The notes: generated by a model not told the origin, from the letters alone. 63,183 bases of DNA from Candidatus Hydrogenedentota bacterium (GCA_012730045.1 JAAYBR010000099.1:1-63183), one strand, 5' to 3'; shown: positions 1-9,031, counted from the stretch's first letter. Made by a program: numbers and translations.

Positions 1-488
1 TCAGCCAGACCAAATCCCAGACCGGCACGATGGAGTTCCTGCCCTACGGCGCCCGCCACACCGCCACCGGCACCCTGCCCCACCACCAGTTCACCGCCAA
101 ACCCTACGACACCGGCACAGGGCTCTACTATTTTCCCTACCGGCACTACTCCCCCGCCATGGCCCGGTGGACCGCACCCGATCCTGAGGGGCTAGCGGAT
201 GGGCCGAATGTGTATGGGTATGTCAGAGGCCGTTCAATTACGCACAATGACCCTATGGGCGAAATAATGTTAAGAATTCCGCCGACAGGACCAGACAGCA
301 AGGATGATTGTATATCTGGCTGGAATAGATGTATTGATGCAGGGATACCACCGTTTCGCTGTTCCCTGTGCCTTAATAAATGTACTGCGCAGGCAAAATG
401 GCCAAGGTGGGTACCAGACTGGCGTGGATGTGATCGCTGGTGTGGACCCGGTCCGAAAGCAAGATCGCCCAGAAGGACTAGCAAATAA
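1..488 (+). CDS. RHS repeat-associated core protein, C-terminal end with Cys-rich tip (5' partial)
   Basis: The reading frame is open from the window edge, so this is the 3' end of a larger gene. The first ~75 visible residues match the conserved RHS repeat-associated core: a TGLYYFPYRHYSPAMARW-type stretch, then TAPDPEG, NVYGYVRG and the terminal NDPMG motif where RHS polypeptides are normally cut. After it comes a short variable tip of about 75 residues with a regular cysteine pattern (C-x6-C-x9-C-x2-C-x3-C, then C-x15-C-x3-C) and several Trp-Pro pairs. In RHS proteins this tip is normally the toxin or effector domain released from the beta-cage; I do not recognise the fold. Its TAA overlaps the ATG of the next gene by one base, the usual toxin-immunity arrangement. 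The core assignment is firm. The toxin role is inferred from position, and a structural or zinc-binding tip is possible. Confidence 0.85.
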   Translation, partial: SQTKSQTGTMEFLPYGARHTATGTLPHHQFTAKPYDTGTGLYYFPYRHYSPAMARWTAPDPEGLADGPNVYGYVRGRSITHNDPMGEIMLRIPPTGPDSKDDCISGWNRCIDAGIPPFRCSLCLNKCTAQAKWPRWVPDWRGCDRWCGPGPKARSPRRTSK

Positions 489-1390
489 TGCTCTTCGGAC
501 ATGAAGAAGAGACGGCTCTGGATGTATATTATCGGTATGCCTACATGGAGATACAACCATACTCCGAGTACTTCCAAGCGGCAACAGATGAACTCCTCCG
601 AAGAGGAATTCACCATGACCAGAAAAAGTCAGCATCTCTTTTGATGGATTTATATCATCGTCGTTCGAATCTCTCAAGCGATAGAGAGGAATTACACCTT
701 TTTCTGGCTTGTAGTCGGCACCCATCAGCAATTGACACGTGCTCGATGGAATACCTTGTTAACGCAAGGCTGCAAGCGACAGTCTTGGATGAGGTGTTTT
801 TCATGGAAGAACCAACAATACAAATCGCGTGGCTTCCTCATATTGCGGACAATTCATATTGGGTATTTCAAACTATTCAGGATCTGCACGGGCGCGGCTG
901 CTCAAGAGATGAAGTTCTTTCGTTGATGGATGGAAGAGAACTGCGTCTTTTTAGGTCTTTAGATGTCGTTGGCGACTTATTGAAGGAGTGCGGCCGGTTC
1001 ATGACTGATGATGGCGCATCGAATTATGCGGAATTAGCACATATGGCTTGGTTGCCAAGGTTTGTATTATGCGACACCCTATTGAATGGGCTTGGCGTGT
1101 TGCTTTCCGAATCGTCTGACGGTATACCCAAGGGTGTCGTCCAATCAATTGTGGTGGGTTGCATTATTGATTACTCGCAGTCTATTCGGAAGGCGCGCGA
1201 TGAACTGTTTTCGTACGCAGGTAAAGTGATAGAGCCATCTCCCGAGACAAGGCCCATAGAAACAGTGAATGAGCTTATTGAGACATATTGCAGTGTAAGC
1301 CATTCAATTCTTCGACATGTATTTAATCACGAGGGCGGTGTATATGAAGAGTCTCTTGCGCGCCTTGATGCAGTGGTTAATTCATTATAG
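488..1390 (+). CDS. hypothetical protein, candidate immunity partner of the RHS tip
   Basis: A 300-residue protein with no signal peptide or membrane span and no motif I recognise. It looks mostly alpha-helical and acidic, with scattered cysteines. Its ATG shares a base with the stop of the RHS gene (TAATG), so translation is very likely coupled. Base composition is clearly lower in GC than the rest of the window, and codons use A/T third positions freely. That is typical of exchangeable RHS tip/immunity cassettes and suggests recent acquisition. Function as an immunity protein is inferred from position only. No second orphan tip follows; the next 500 bases are non-coding. Confidence 0.7.
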   Translation: MLFGHEEETALDVYYRYAYMEIQPYSEYFQAATDELLRRGIHHDQKKSASLLMDLYHRRSNLSSDREELHLFLACSRHPSAIDTCSMEYLVNARLQATVLDEVFFMEEPTIQIAWLPHIADNSYWVFQTIQDLHGRGCSRDEVLSLMDGRELRLFRSLDVVGDLLKECGRFMTDDGASNYAELAHMAWLPRFVLCDTLLNGLGVLLSESSDGIPKGVVQSIVVGCIIDYSQSIRKARDELFSYAGKVIEPSPETRPIETVNELIETYCSVSHSILRHVFNHEGGVYEESLARLDAVVNSL

Positions 1391-1665
1391 CGAATAGGAA
1401 CACAGGGGTTATTACGAACCCTCACCCTGTTGTCGCTTCCGTGTTCGGTTGTCCTGCGGCGACCTCCGCCGGTAATGCTGATATGATTTTTTTTCGAAAA
1501 CAGTTTCTGGCGGCGGCGGGGCGGTTCCTGTGGTTTTCCGGACGCGGGGGTCCGAAGAGGACACAGAATTGCGCAGATGGGAGATGGGGACGAAAAACGT
1601 GCCCGTTGGGCGTTTCGTGTTCCCGGGAGGGGGGATGCGCTGAGGACGACAGGGAGGCGTATCCT

Positions 1666-1726
1666 GGGCACGCCGATCTCCTGATCGGCCTCCTCAAGAC
1701 CGGCCGATCGGGAGATCGGCGTGTCC
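1666..1726. repeat. dispersed inverted repeat, family A (copy 1)
   Basis: Two 25-base arms (1666-1690 and 1702-1726) are reverse complements with one mismatch, around an 11-base loop. The core is CCGATCTCCTGATCGGCC. A second copy with the same core lies at 16146-16209, so this is a dispersed family (REP/MITE-like) and not a local terminator. No T-run follows either arm. Confidence 0.8.
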
Positions 1727-1847
1727 ACGGGGGGGGAGAGGGGTGATGGTTGGGTGGGTGGCAGCGGAAGATTTTTCGCCCCTGCGGGACGGAATCCGCC
1801 CCATGCAATCCCCCCGCGTCCCGCTGGAGTGCCCATCGTGTGATTCG

Positions 1848-1853
1848 TATAAT
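1848..1853 (+). promoter_or_regulatory. -10 box (TATAAT) upstream of the amidohydrolase
   Basis: A perfect TATAAT; the -35 region about 17-18 bases upstream (CTGGAG/TGGAGT) is poor. Transcription starting near 1860 would exclude the in-frame ATG at 1852 and supports the ATG at 1903. Confidence 0.45.
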
Positions 1854-1902
1854 GGCCGGTGCGCCGGGACGCGGGGTTCCGGCGACAGGAAAGGGCCGGG
1901 CG

Positions 1903-3207
1903 ATGCGCGCGTTTGAGGACATTCTCGGGCTGCTGGGGCAGATTCCCCTGGTGGACACGCATGAGCACCTGTGGGAGGAGTCGCACCGGATCGGGGCGCT
2001 GACGGAACCGGAGAAGTACGGCCGCATCGCCGCGCCGGATTTCGGGATTCTCCTGAGCCATTACACGGACTCGGACCTCTGCTCCGCGGGGATGCCGTCC
2101 GACCTGCTCCAGAAGATCACCTCGCCCTCCCTCTCGCCGAAGGAGAAGTGGGAGATCATCGCGCCGTGGTATCCCAAGGTGCGCAACACGGGCTATTTCC
2201 TCTGCCTGCGCGAGTCGCTGCGCCTGCTCTACGGCGAGACCGACCTGACGGCGGACAATGTGGAGTCCGTGTCGGCGCAGATCCGCGCGGACATCCAGCC
2301 GGGCTTCTACGACCGCCTGCTGCGCAAGGTTTCGAACATTGACTACTGCCACGTGAACAGCCTCGAGGGCGAGGTGTTCATGAAGACGGAGATGCCGGAC
2401 CTGCTGGCGCAGGACCTGAGCTTCGTCGGCTTCTGCACGCTGGACGGCTGGGAAAAGAAGGCCGAACTGGCGGACATTTCCGTGGACTCCCTGAAGGACT
2501 GGCACAAGGTCATTGACTGGTGCTTTGAGCAGTACGGCCCGCAGGCGGTGGCCCTCAAGAACCAGATGGCCTACGGCCGCCGCCTCGACTTCGCCCCCGT
2601 GACGGCGGGCGAGGCGGAGAGGCCCTTCGAGCGCCTGCTGGCGGACGGGAAGGACCTCACGGCCGACGAGCGCAAAATGGTCCAGGACCACCTGTTCCAT
2701 TACTGCCTCAAGAAGGCGGCGGAGTACCACCTGCCGGTCAAGCTGCACACGGGCTACTACGCGGGCCACGGGTCCATGCCGCTGGAGCGTGTCCGCCAGA
2801 ACGCCGGGGACGTGTGCGGGCTGCTGCGGGCCTACCCCAACGTGCGCTTCGACCTCTTCCACATCGGCTACCCCTACCAGGACGAGTACATCGCCCTCGC
2901 GAAGCAGTACCCCAACGCGTGGGTGGACATGTGCTGGGCGTGGATCATCAGCCCCGAGGCCTCGCGGCGTTTCCTCGCCGAGTTCCTGGTCACCGCGCCG
3001 GCAAGCAAGGTGTTCGTCTTCGGCGGCGATTTCATCCCCGTGGAGATGGTGCCCGGCCACGCATCCATCGCCCGCCGGGGTGTGGCGCTGGTCCTGCGCG
3101 ACCTGGTCGAAAGCGAATGGCTCGCCGAGGCCGACGTACCCGACATGGCGGAGCGCCTCATGCGCGGCAACGCCCACGAGTTTTTCAAACACCCCGCGAG
3201 GGGATGA
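1903..3207 (+). CDS. amidohydrolase family protein (metal-dependent TIM barrel)
   Basis: A 434-residue cytoplasmic protein of the Amidohydro_2 type. The N-terminus has the metal-binding VDTHEHLWEE motif at the end of strand 1. Later metal and active-site signatures are KLHTGYY (Lys/His), LFHIGYPYQDEY (His) and FGGDFIPVEM (Asp), in the order expected for a TIM-barrel hydrolase or decarboxylase. The frame continues upstream, but I chose the ATG at 1903: it has AGGAAAGG 8-15 bases upstream, lies just after a TATAAT box, and the longer form adds only low-complexity sequence before the barrel. It sits 18 bases ahead of two secreted glycosidase-like genes, so a role in processing sugars or sugar acids is likely. 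The glucuronate-isomerase-like branch of the superfamily is one possibility. The exact substrate cannot be read from sequence. Confidence 0.8.
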   Translation: MRAFEDILGLLGQIPLVDTHEHLWEESHRIGALTEPEKYGRIAAPDFGILLSHYTDSDLCSAGMPSDLLQKITSPSLSPKEKWEIIAPWYPKVRNTGYFLCLRESLRLLYGETDLTADNVESVSAQIRADIQPGFYDRLLRKVSNIDYCHVNSLEGEVFMKTEMPDLLAQDLSFVGFCTLDGWEKKAELADISVDSLKDWHKVIDWCFEQYGPQAVALKNQMAYGRRLDFAPVTAGEAERPFERLLADGKDLTADERKMVQDHLFHYCLKKAAEYHLPVKLHTGYYAGHGSMPLERVRQNAGDVCGLLRAYPNVRFDLFHIGYPYQDEYIALAKQYPNAWVDMCWAWIISPEASRRFLAEFLVTAPASKVFVFGGDFIPVEMVPGHASIARRGVALVLRDLVESEWLAEADVPDMAERLMRGNAHEFFKHPARG

Positions 3208-3225
3208 CCCTTTCCGGAGAACCCC

Positions 3226-5532
3226 ATGCACGCCGACACCTTCGCCGCCGCGGGCCTTCTGGCCGCCTGTCTTTTCTTCGCCGCCACTCCGGGAGCCCGG
3301 GCGGCCGAACCGCTCACGGTGCGCACGGCGCAGTATGAGCTGCGCCTCAACGGCGACACCGGGGACCTGGAGTCCTTCGCCGCCAACGGCCGCGAACTCA
3401 TCCTGGCCTGCGGCGCGCCGCGCGCCCTGTTCACCCTCCGCTTCCGCGCCGCCGACGGCGCGCCGACCGACCTGTCCGCCCTGTCGGCGCGGGCCTTTTC
3501 CGCCGCGCGCGAGGAGGCGGACGGCGAGACGCGCCTGATCCTCGCGTACACGGAGCTGGACGGGCGGCCGGTGGATGTGCGGGTGACGGTGCGCTGCCCC
3601 CACAACGAGCCCACGACCTACTGGTCCCTGTCGCTGACCAACGGCACGGGGCTCCGGCTGGACCATATAGACTTCCCCACGGTGGTCACGCCGGACGACC
3701 TCGTGGCGACGGGCGGCGACGCGCGCGTCTTCTGGCCGGGCATGGAGGGCGTGGTTGTCGAGGACCTGTCCCTGCGCGAGGGGTTCTGGTGGAAGTGGCG
3801 GCCCATCGAGCATCCGACCATGGGCTGGATCGGCCTGTACCCCTCGTCCTGCCCCATGCAGTTCATGGCGTACTACGGCCGCGACGCGGGGCTCTACCTC
3901 GCCGCGCACGACCCGGAGAGCCACCCCAAGGGCGTCGAGTACCACCCCCACCCGCAGGGCGGCATCTTCCTCGACTACCGGCTCTTCCCCGGCGGCGTCA
4001 TCGCGCGCGAGTACGCCATGCCCTATGAGATGGCCCTGGGCGCCTTCACAGGCGACTGGCACGACGCCGCCGAGCGCTACCGCGCCTGGCTTGAGACGTC
4101 GGCGATGCCCCGCCCGCCCCGGCTGGCGGAAAACCCCGCCCTGCCGGACTGGTTTCAGGAGTCCCCCATCGTGGTCACCTACCCGGTGCGCGGCACGAAG
4201 GACCTCGGCGACATGGCGCCGAACGAGTATTACCCCTACACGAAGGCGCTCCCGGCGCTGGAATCCCTGTCCAGACAGTTCGACAGCAGGGTGCTCGCCC
4301 TGCTCATGCACTGGGAGGGCAGCGCGCCGTGGTCGCCGCCCTACGTCTGGCCGCCCTACGGCGGCACGGAGGATTTTTCCAAGTTCGTCGAGGCCCTGCA
4401 CGCCGCGGGCAACCTTGCGGGACTCTACGCCAGCGGCACGGGCTACACCATCCGCAGCAACACGGACCCGTCGTTCACGAAGGAGGAGGAGTTCGGGGAC
4501 CTCCACCTCGTGGACATCGTTGCGCGCGCGCCCGACGGCACGCCGGCGGAAAACGGCGTCTGCGCCGGGCCCAACGCCCAGCGCATCGGCTACGACATGT
4601 GCCCGGCGAACGAGTGGGTGAAGGACACGGTCGCCCGCGAGGTCGCCAAAATCCTCCCCTCCGGCGTGGACTACCTCCAGTACTTTGACCAGAACCTCGG
4701 CGGGGCCTGCTACCGCTGCTACGCCGCGACCCACGGCCACGCGCCCGGCCCCGGCCTGTGGCAGAACGCCGCCATGGCGGACATCTACCGGCGCATCCAG
4801 GAGCTGGTCGCCCGGAGCGGCCGCAGGGTGCTCATCGGCTGCGAGGCCGCCGCCGCCGAGCCCTTCATCCCCTACCTGCTGTTCAACGACAACCGGTTCC
4901 ACCTGAACCTGCACGCCGGAACGCCCGTGCCCGCCTACGCCTACGTCCACCACGAGTACCTGAACAACTTCATGGGCAACCAGAACGGCGTGAGCGCGTT
5001 TGTGGACATTCCCCGCTCCCCGCTCAACCTGCACCAGCGCGTGGCCCTGTCCTTCGTGCAGGGCGACTTCCTGACGGCGGTGCTCAAGGGCGGCGGGAAG
5101 CTCTGCTGGGAGTGGGGCGGCTCGTGGGACGCCGAGGGCCCGGACCATGACTCCGTGGCGGCGCTCATGCGCAACCTGAACACCTGGCGGCGCGGCGCGG
5201 GCAAGCCCTACCTTCTCTATGGCCGCATGCTCAAGCCCTTCCCCGTCACCGGCGATTACGAGATTCCCGTGGTCACCCCCCGGGACCAGCGCATCCCGTT
5301 CCGGTCGGTGTTCACCACCCGCTGGCAGGCGGGAGGCAAGACCGCCCAAGTGCTGGTCAACTACACGCCCGAGGCCCAGCGCGTGACCCTGCTCTGCAGG
5401 GAGGCGGCGGGCCGCGCCGTGCTGTTCACCGGCCCCCGCGCGGCGGGGACCGAAGCGCCCAAGGCGGGCGCGGACGGCCTGACGCTGGAACTTTCGCCCC
5501 TCAACGCCGTATTGGTGGAGTGGGGGGAGTGA
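3226..5532 (+). CDS. secreted glycoside-hydrolase-like protein (DUF6259-like)
   Basis: A 768-residue protein with a clear Sec signal peptide (positive start, hydrophobic stretch, cleavage after GARA near residue 27). An N-terminal beta-sandwich region (to ~residue 290) is followed by a TIM-barrel-like region with many aromatic residues. That region includes LALLMHWEGSAPW and YLQYFDQNLGGACYRC (~480-500), where an Asp stands at the strand end expected for a catalytic residue, and a later CEAAAAEP segment. A small C-terminal beta domain closes the chain. The arrangement resembles uncharacterised large secreted barrel proteins such as those carrying DUF6259; I name that family from memory and with caution. 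It is probably co-transcribed with the amidohydrolase (18-base gap) and the GH36-like gene (64-base gap), suggesting extracellular or periplasmic glycan degradation. Confidence 0.65.
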   Translation: MHADTFAAAGLLAACLFFAATPGARAAEPLTVRTAQYELRLNGDTGDLESFAANGRELILACGAPRALFTLRFRAADGAPTDLSALSARAFSAAREEADGETRLILAYTELDGRPVDVRVTVRCPHNEPTTYWSLSLTNGTGLRLDHIDFPTVVTPDDLVATGGDARVFWPGMEGVVVEDLSLREGFWWKWRPIEHPTMGWIGLYPSSCPMQFMAYYGRDAGLYLAAHDPESHPKGVEYHPHPQGGIFLDYRLFPGGVIAREYAMPYEMALGAFTGDWHDAAERYRAWLETSAMPRPPRLAENPALPDWFQESPIVVTYPVRGTKDLGDMAPNEYYPYTKALPALESLSRQFDSRVLALLMHWEGSAPWSPPYVWPPYGGTEDFSKFVEALHAAGNLAGLYASGTGYTIRSNTDPSFTKEEEFGDLHLVDIVARAPDGTPAENGVCAGPNAQRIGYDMCPANEWVKDTVAREVAKILPSGVDYLQYFDQNLGGACYRCYAATHGHAPGPGLWQNAAMADIYRRIQELVARSGRRVLIGCEAAAAEPFIPYLLFNDNRFHLNLHAGTPVPAYAYVHHEYLNNFMGNQNGVSAFVDIPRSPLNLHQRVALSFVQGDFLTAVLKGGGKLCWEWGGSWDAEGPDHDSVAALMRNLNTWRRGAGKPYLLYGRMLKPFPVTGDYEIPVVTPRDQRIPFRSVFTTRWQAGGKTAQVLVNYTPEAQRVTLLCREAAGRAVLFTGPRAAGTEAPKAGADGLTLELSPLNAVLVEWGE

Positions 5533-5596
5533 CGGCGCGGCGGGCCGCGCGGCGGTTTGAGGGTTTTCCGCCCGGGACGGGCAGGGAGGACGATGC

Positions 5597-7984
5597 ATGA
5601 CCAGCCGTTTCTTTGGGTTCCGCCGGGCCGCGTGCGCGGCCCTTGCCCTCCTGCTGTGCGCCGCCGCGGAGGCCCAGACGGTCCGGCTGCGCGCCGGACA
5701 GCGCACCATCACCACGGACCGCTACCAGGTGGTGGTCCAGAAGAACGGCCAGGTCAACGTGGCTTTCCCCAACGGCGAGCTTCTCTGCGAGAACGCCCTG
5801 CCCGCCGTGCTGTTCGCGGGGGAGGAGGAGGCGGAGTCCCTGGGACTGCGCGCCGGGGACGCCGAGCGGATGACCGTCTCGGACCCCCTCGGGCAGGGCC
5901 AGGGCTTTATTTTCTCCGGCGAGGACGGTGAGTGGCACCTCCGCACCTACCCCGGAAAGCCCTTCCTCACGGTCAAAATGGTCTACCGCAACACGGGCAA
6001 GAAGCCCGTGCGCGTGGCGCGGCTGTCGCCGTGGACCGTCGGAACGCTCCGCAAGGGCGCGTGCATCCTCGGCCCGCAGGCCGCCCAGACCCTCGTGCTG
6101 GACAACGGCTCCCTCTTCCGCGACTTCAACGACTACGCCAAGGTGGCGCGCGGCGGCGCGGAGCATGCCGGGTGGAACCTGGCCGCGCACAACCCCGTCT
6201 CGGGGCGCACGCTGATCGCGGGCTTTCTCACCCACGACCGGGCGTGGACCGAGCTGTCCCTGACCCGCAGCGAAGAGGCCGCCGAGAACGCCTTTGACCG
6301 CCTCGCCTGCGACTGCGTGTACGACCCCCCGCTGGAAGTGGCCCCGGGTGGCGAGCTGGCCTCGGAAACCCTCTATCTCGCCGTTGCCGAGACCAACCCG
6401 CTGGCGGGGCTGGACCGCTTCGGCCGGGCGGCGGCGGCGGTCAACGGCGTCCCCGGCGCGCCCGCCTTCCTCCCCCACGGCTGGGATCCCTGGAGCACAA
6501 AGCTCCACAAGAACATCACCGAGCAGAACATGCTTGAGAATCTGGACGCCCTCGACCGCACGCTGAAACCCCACGGCTGGACGCATTTCGCCCTCGATGC
6601 GGGCTGGGAGCGGGAGGTGGGCGACTGGGAGGCCCATCCGGAGAAGTTTCCCCGCGGCATGAAGTTCATGGCCGACGAAATCCACCGACGCGGCATGACC
6701 GCCAGCCTGTGGCTCAACCCCTTCGCCGTCGCCCGCGGCAGCCAGACCGCCAGGGAGCACCCCGACTGGCTCGTGGAGCCGCGCCCCGGCGTGGGCAGGA
6801 TGCTGGTCGGCGGCGACACGCTGCTCCTCGACGTGACCAAGCCGGAGGTGCGGGAGCACATTGCGGGCGTCGCCCGCCGCATCACGGAGGAGTGGGGCTA
6901 CGACGCCATCGTCGAGGCCGACTTTGTCTATTTCCTCCTCATGGCCAAGCCGAACCCCGGCGACAACCTGACGGACGTGGAGCGCCTGCGCCTGGGCATG
7001 GAGGCCCTGCGCGCCGGCATGCGGAAGGGGGCCTTCCTCCTCACAATGACCCCGCAGCCCGTGAACGGCGCCCTGGCGGAGGGCGTGCGCACGGGCCGCG
7101 ACTGCGACCCCGTCTGGAAGTCCGACAACCTCCAGAAGAACTGGGGCGCCGTGGACACCCTCACCAACACGATCCGCCGCTTCTATGTCGCGCCCCATCT
7201 CTACCTGCCCGACCAGGACTGCGCCTTCTTCGGCCACGAGGAAACGATGAAACGGTGGAACGCCCTTGACAAGCCGCGCCTCACCCGCGACCAAAGCGGC
7301 GCGTGGCTCACCGGCGCGGCCCTCACCGGCGGGGTGGTCAAGATCGGCGACGCCTTCGCCGACCTGACGCCGGACCAGGTGGACATCCTGCGCCGCCTCC
7401 TGCCCGTGCCGCCGAACCCCGCGCGGCCCGTGGACCTCTTCCAGGAGGACGCCCCCGCCGTGTGGTTCCTGCCCCTGCGCAACGGCGATGAGAGGTGGTA
7501 TCTCCTCGCCCTGTTCAACTGGGCAACCGACGCCCCGCGCACCCACGACCTCTCCCTGTCCGCCCTGGGCCTGGACGCAAAGGCCTATCACACCGTCTAT
7601 GACTTCTGGGCGGGGCGCTACCTGGGCCGCGTGGAGGGCGCCCTCCGGGCGGAGACCGCCCCCGCCGGCGTGCGCCTCTTTGGCCTGCGCCCCGACGAGG
7701 GCCGCCCCCAGTTTGTCGCGTCGGACAACCATCTCTGCATGGGCGCCCTCGACCAGCGCGGCCTCGCCTGGGACCCCGCCACCGGCATGCTCAGCGCCGC
7801 GTTCAACACCGTCGCGGGCACCCCGTACACCCTGACCTTCCTCTGTCCCGAGCCGTGGCGGCCCGGGGAGGCCCTGGTGAACGGCGCGCCCGCGCCCCTG
7901 GCGCAGGACGGTCCCGCGGTCAGCCTGCGGTTCACCTCCGCAGAGACCGGGGAGACCCGCTGGTCTGTGGCCTTCACCCGCTGA
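5597..7984 (+). CDS. secreted GH36-like (clan GH-D) alpha-galactosidase family protein
   Basis: A 795-residue protein with a signal peptide cleaved near AAAEAQ (residue ~27). The layout is that of GH36: an N-terminal beta-supersandwich, a central TIM barrel and a C-terminal beta domain. Barrel landmarks are GWDPWSTKLHKN, ALDAGWEREVGDW, KFPRGMKFMADEIHRRGM, ASLWLNPFAVARGSQ, HPDWLVEP and LLLDVTKPEVREHI. The Asp of VEADFVYF (residue ~442) is at the nucleophile position of the usual KWD motif, and an Asp in TGRDCDP (~502-504) is at the general acid position, so both catalytic acids appear present. The ATG at 5597 follows AGGGAGGA by 6 bases; an overlapping ATG at 5593 is out of frame. Activity on alpha-galactosides is the default, but the divergent substrate-side motif (EADF, not KWDxN) leaves specificity open. 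Confidence 0.8.
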   Translation: MTSRFFGFRRAACAALALLLCAAAEAQTVRLRAGQRTITTDRYQVVVQKNGQVNVAFPNGELLCENALPAVLFAGEEEAESLGLRAGDAERMTVSDPLGQGQGFIFSGEDGEWHLRTYPGKPFLTVKMVYRNTGKKPVRVARLSPWTVGTLRKGACILGPQAAQTLVLDNGSLFRDFNDYAKVARGGAEHAGWNLAAHNPVSGRTLIAGFLTHDRAWTELSLTRSEEAAENAFDRLACDCVYDPPLEVAPGGELASETLYLAVAETNPLAGLDRFGRAAAAVNGVPGAPAFLPHGWDPWSTKLHKNITEQNMLENLDALDRTLKPHGWTHFALDAGWEREVGDWEAHPEKFPRGMKFMADEIHRRGMTASLWLNPFAVARGSQTAREHPDWLVEPRPGVGRMLVGGDTLLLDVTKPEVREHIAGVARRITEEWGYDAIVEADFVYFLLMAKPNPGDNLTDVERLRLGMEALRAGMRKGAFLLTMTPQPVNGALAEGVRTGRDCDPVWKSDNLQKNWGAVDTLTNTIRRFYVAPHLYLPDQDCAFFGHEETMKRWNALDKPRLTRDQSGAWLTGAALTGGVVKIGDAFADLTPDQVDILRRLLPVPPNPARPVDLFQEDAPAVWFLPLRNGDERWYLLALFNWATDAPRTHDLSLSALGLDAKAYHTVYDFWAGRYLGRVEGALRAETAPAGVRLFGLRPDEGRPQFVASDNHLCMGALDQRGLAWDPATGMLSAAFNTVAGTPYTLTFLCPEPWRPGEALVNGAPAPLAQDGPAVSLRFTSAETGETRWSVAFTR

Positions 7985-8071
7985 CCCCCCGGCGGGGAAT
8001 GGAACAGGCCCCCCCCGGGTGTTACCCCCATATCGGGGCGTGGGACGACCCCGGAACCGGAGGACAACAGC

Positions 8072-8578
8072 ATGGCCTCTGTTACGCTCATTTACGGGAC
8101 CACCATGGGCTCCACCGGCGAGGTGGCGGAACTCCTCGCGCGCGAGCTGGGCAATGTGGACGTGCGCGATGTCAGCAGCGTGGCCCCGGACGATTTCCTC
8201 GCGGCGGACCTGCTGGTGCTCGGCACCCCCACCTGGGACGACGGCGACCTCCAGCAGGATTGGGTTTCTTTCCTTCCCAAAATGGACGGGATGGACCTCG
8301 CCGGCAGGAAAGTGGCGCTGTTTGGTCTCGGAAACGCCTTCAGTTTCCCCGGCCAGTTCGCCAACGGCCTGGGAAAGCTCTACCGAAAAGTCGTCGAATG
8401 CGGCGCGACGGTCGTCGGTTTCTGGCCCGTGGACGGCTACACCTTCCACGCGTCGGACGCCGTGGTGGACGGGCGCTTCTGCGGCCTGGTCCTCGACCAG
8501 GAAAACGACCCCGCGAAGACCCCCGAACGCGTCCGGGCCTGGGCCGCCCAGATCCGGGGGGAGTCCGGGCTGGCATAG
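8072..8578 (+). CDS. flavodoxin
   Basis: A 168-residue, long-chain-type flavodoxin. The N-terminus has the FMN phosphate-binding loop YGTTMGSTGEVA. The GTPTWDDGDLQ segment supplies the Trp that stacks on the isoalloxazine ring, and GLGNAFSFPGQF and VGFWPVDGYTF match the other FMN-contacting loops. It would carry low-potential electrons in the cytoplasm, for example to radical-SAM or reductase partners. A ribosome site, CCGGAGGA, sits 8 bases before the ATG. It stands between the glycosidase cassette and rpsU, with its own gaps on both sides. Confidence 0.93.
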   Translation: MASVTLIYGTTMGSTGEVAELLARELGNVDVRDVSSVAPDDFLAADLLVLGTPTWDDGDLQQDWVSFLPKMDGMDLAGRKVALFGLGNAFSFPGQFANGLGKLYRKVVECGATVVGFWPVDGYTFHASDAVVDGRFCGLVLDQENDPAKTPERVRAWAAQIRGESGLA

Positions 8579-8615
8579 CCCCCTCCCCTTTCCGCAGCCC
8601 GAAGCCGCGCAAAGA

Positions 8616-8644
8616 TTGACTGGGCGGGGGATGGCTGGTATACT
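8616..8644 (+). promoter_or_regulatory. sigma-70 type promoter of rpsU
   Basis: TTGACT, 17-base spacer, TATACT: a near-consensus housekeeping promoter. It predicts a start near 8651 and a leader of about 125 bases before rpsU. Confidence 0.7.
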
Positions 8645-8776
8645 GTCTTCCCCTGCCGGGACGGGCTGTCCATTCCGGCGGAAAGGAAGCACTGTCCGGC
8701 CCCCATGCCGGCAACCATGCGGCGGGCAAGAACCAGCCACGCCGTAATCCCACTACAGAGGGGAGGTTGAGCATAA

Positions 8777-8962
8777 GTGACCAAGGTTCGCGTAAAGACC
8801 GATGAGCCCTTCGAGAAGGCCCTGCGGCGCTTCAAAAAGAAGTGCAACAAGGAAGGCCTGATGCAGCGGCTCAAGGAACTGACCTATTTCGAGAAGCCTT
8901 CGGACCGCCGGCGCCGCCGGCTGGCCAAGGCCATCTCCCGCGCCGTCCTGGAGGAGACCTGA
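8777..8962 (+). CDS. rpsU: 30S ribosomal protein S21
   Basis: A 61-residue basic protein with the S21 pattern: an N-terminal V-x-V-K-x-x-E-P-F-E-K-A-L-R-R-F-K segment, a central LMQRLKELTYFEKPSDRRR stretch and a C-terminal Arg/Lys helix. It binds the 30S platform near the anti-Shine-Dalgarno region. The start is GTG at 8777, preceded by GGAGG about 10 bases upstream; there is no ATG alternative. A near-consensus promoter lies ~125 bases upstream and a textbook terminator directly follows, so the gene is monocistronic. Confidence 0.95.
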   Translation: MTKVRVKTDEPFEKALRRFKKKCNKEGLMQRLKELTYFEKPSDRRRRRLAKAISRAVLEET

Positions 8963-8999
8963 GCGGCGCGCACGGCATGCCGTTTATCCACGCGTTTTC

Positions 9000-9031
9000 G
9001 GAAGCCTCCCGCGACGGGAGGCTTCCTTTTT
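9000..9031 (+). terminator. rho-independent terminator of rpsU
   Basis: A perfect 11-bp stem (9000-9010 with 9016-9026), 5-base loop, then five T. Confidence 0.95.

Larger units (their letters stand above)
1391..1902. other. intergenic region, no gene seen
   Basis: About 510 bases between the RHS cassette and the amidohydrolase. ORFs on both strands here lack ribosome sites and recognisable protein sequence. It holds a strong inverted repeat (1666-1726) and, near the right end, a perfect TATAAT box for the downstream gene. Confidence 0.6.

Noticed and set aside
1327-5715. 1462-codon open frame on the minus strand
   Set aside because: Antisense to three well-supported genes; composition is Arg/Ala/Gly/Val shadow sequence with no domain. 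Typical of high-GC DNA.
5501-8740. 1079-codon minus-strand open frame
   Set aside because: Shadow of the GH36-like gene and flavodoxin; no motifs.
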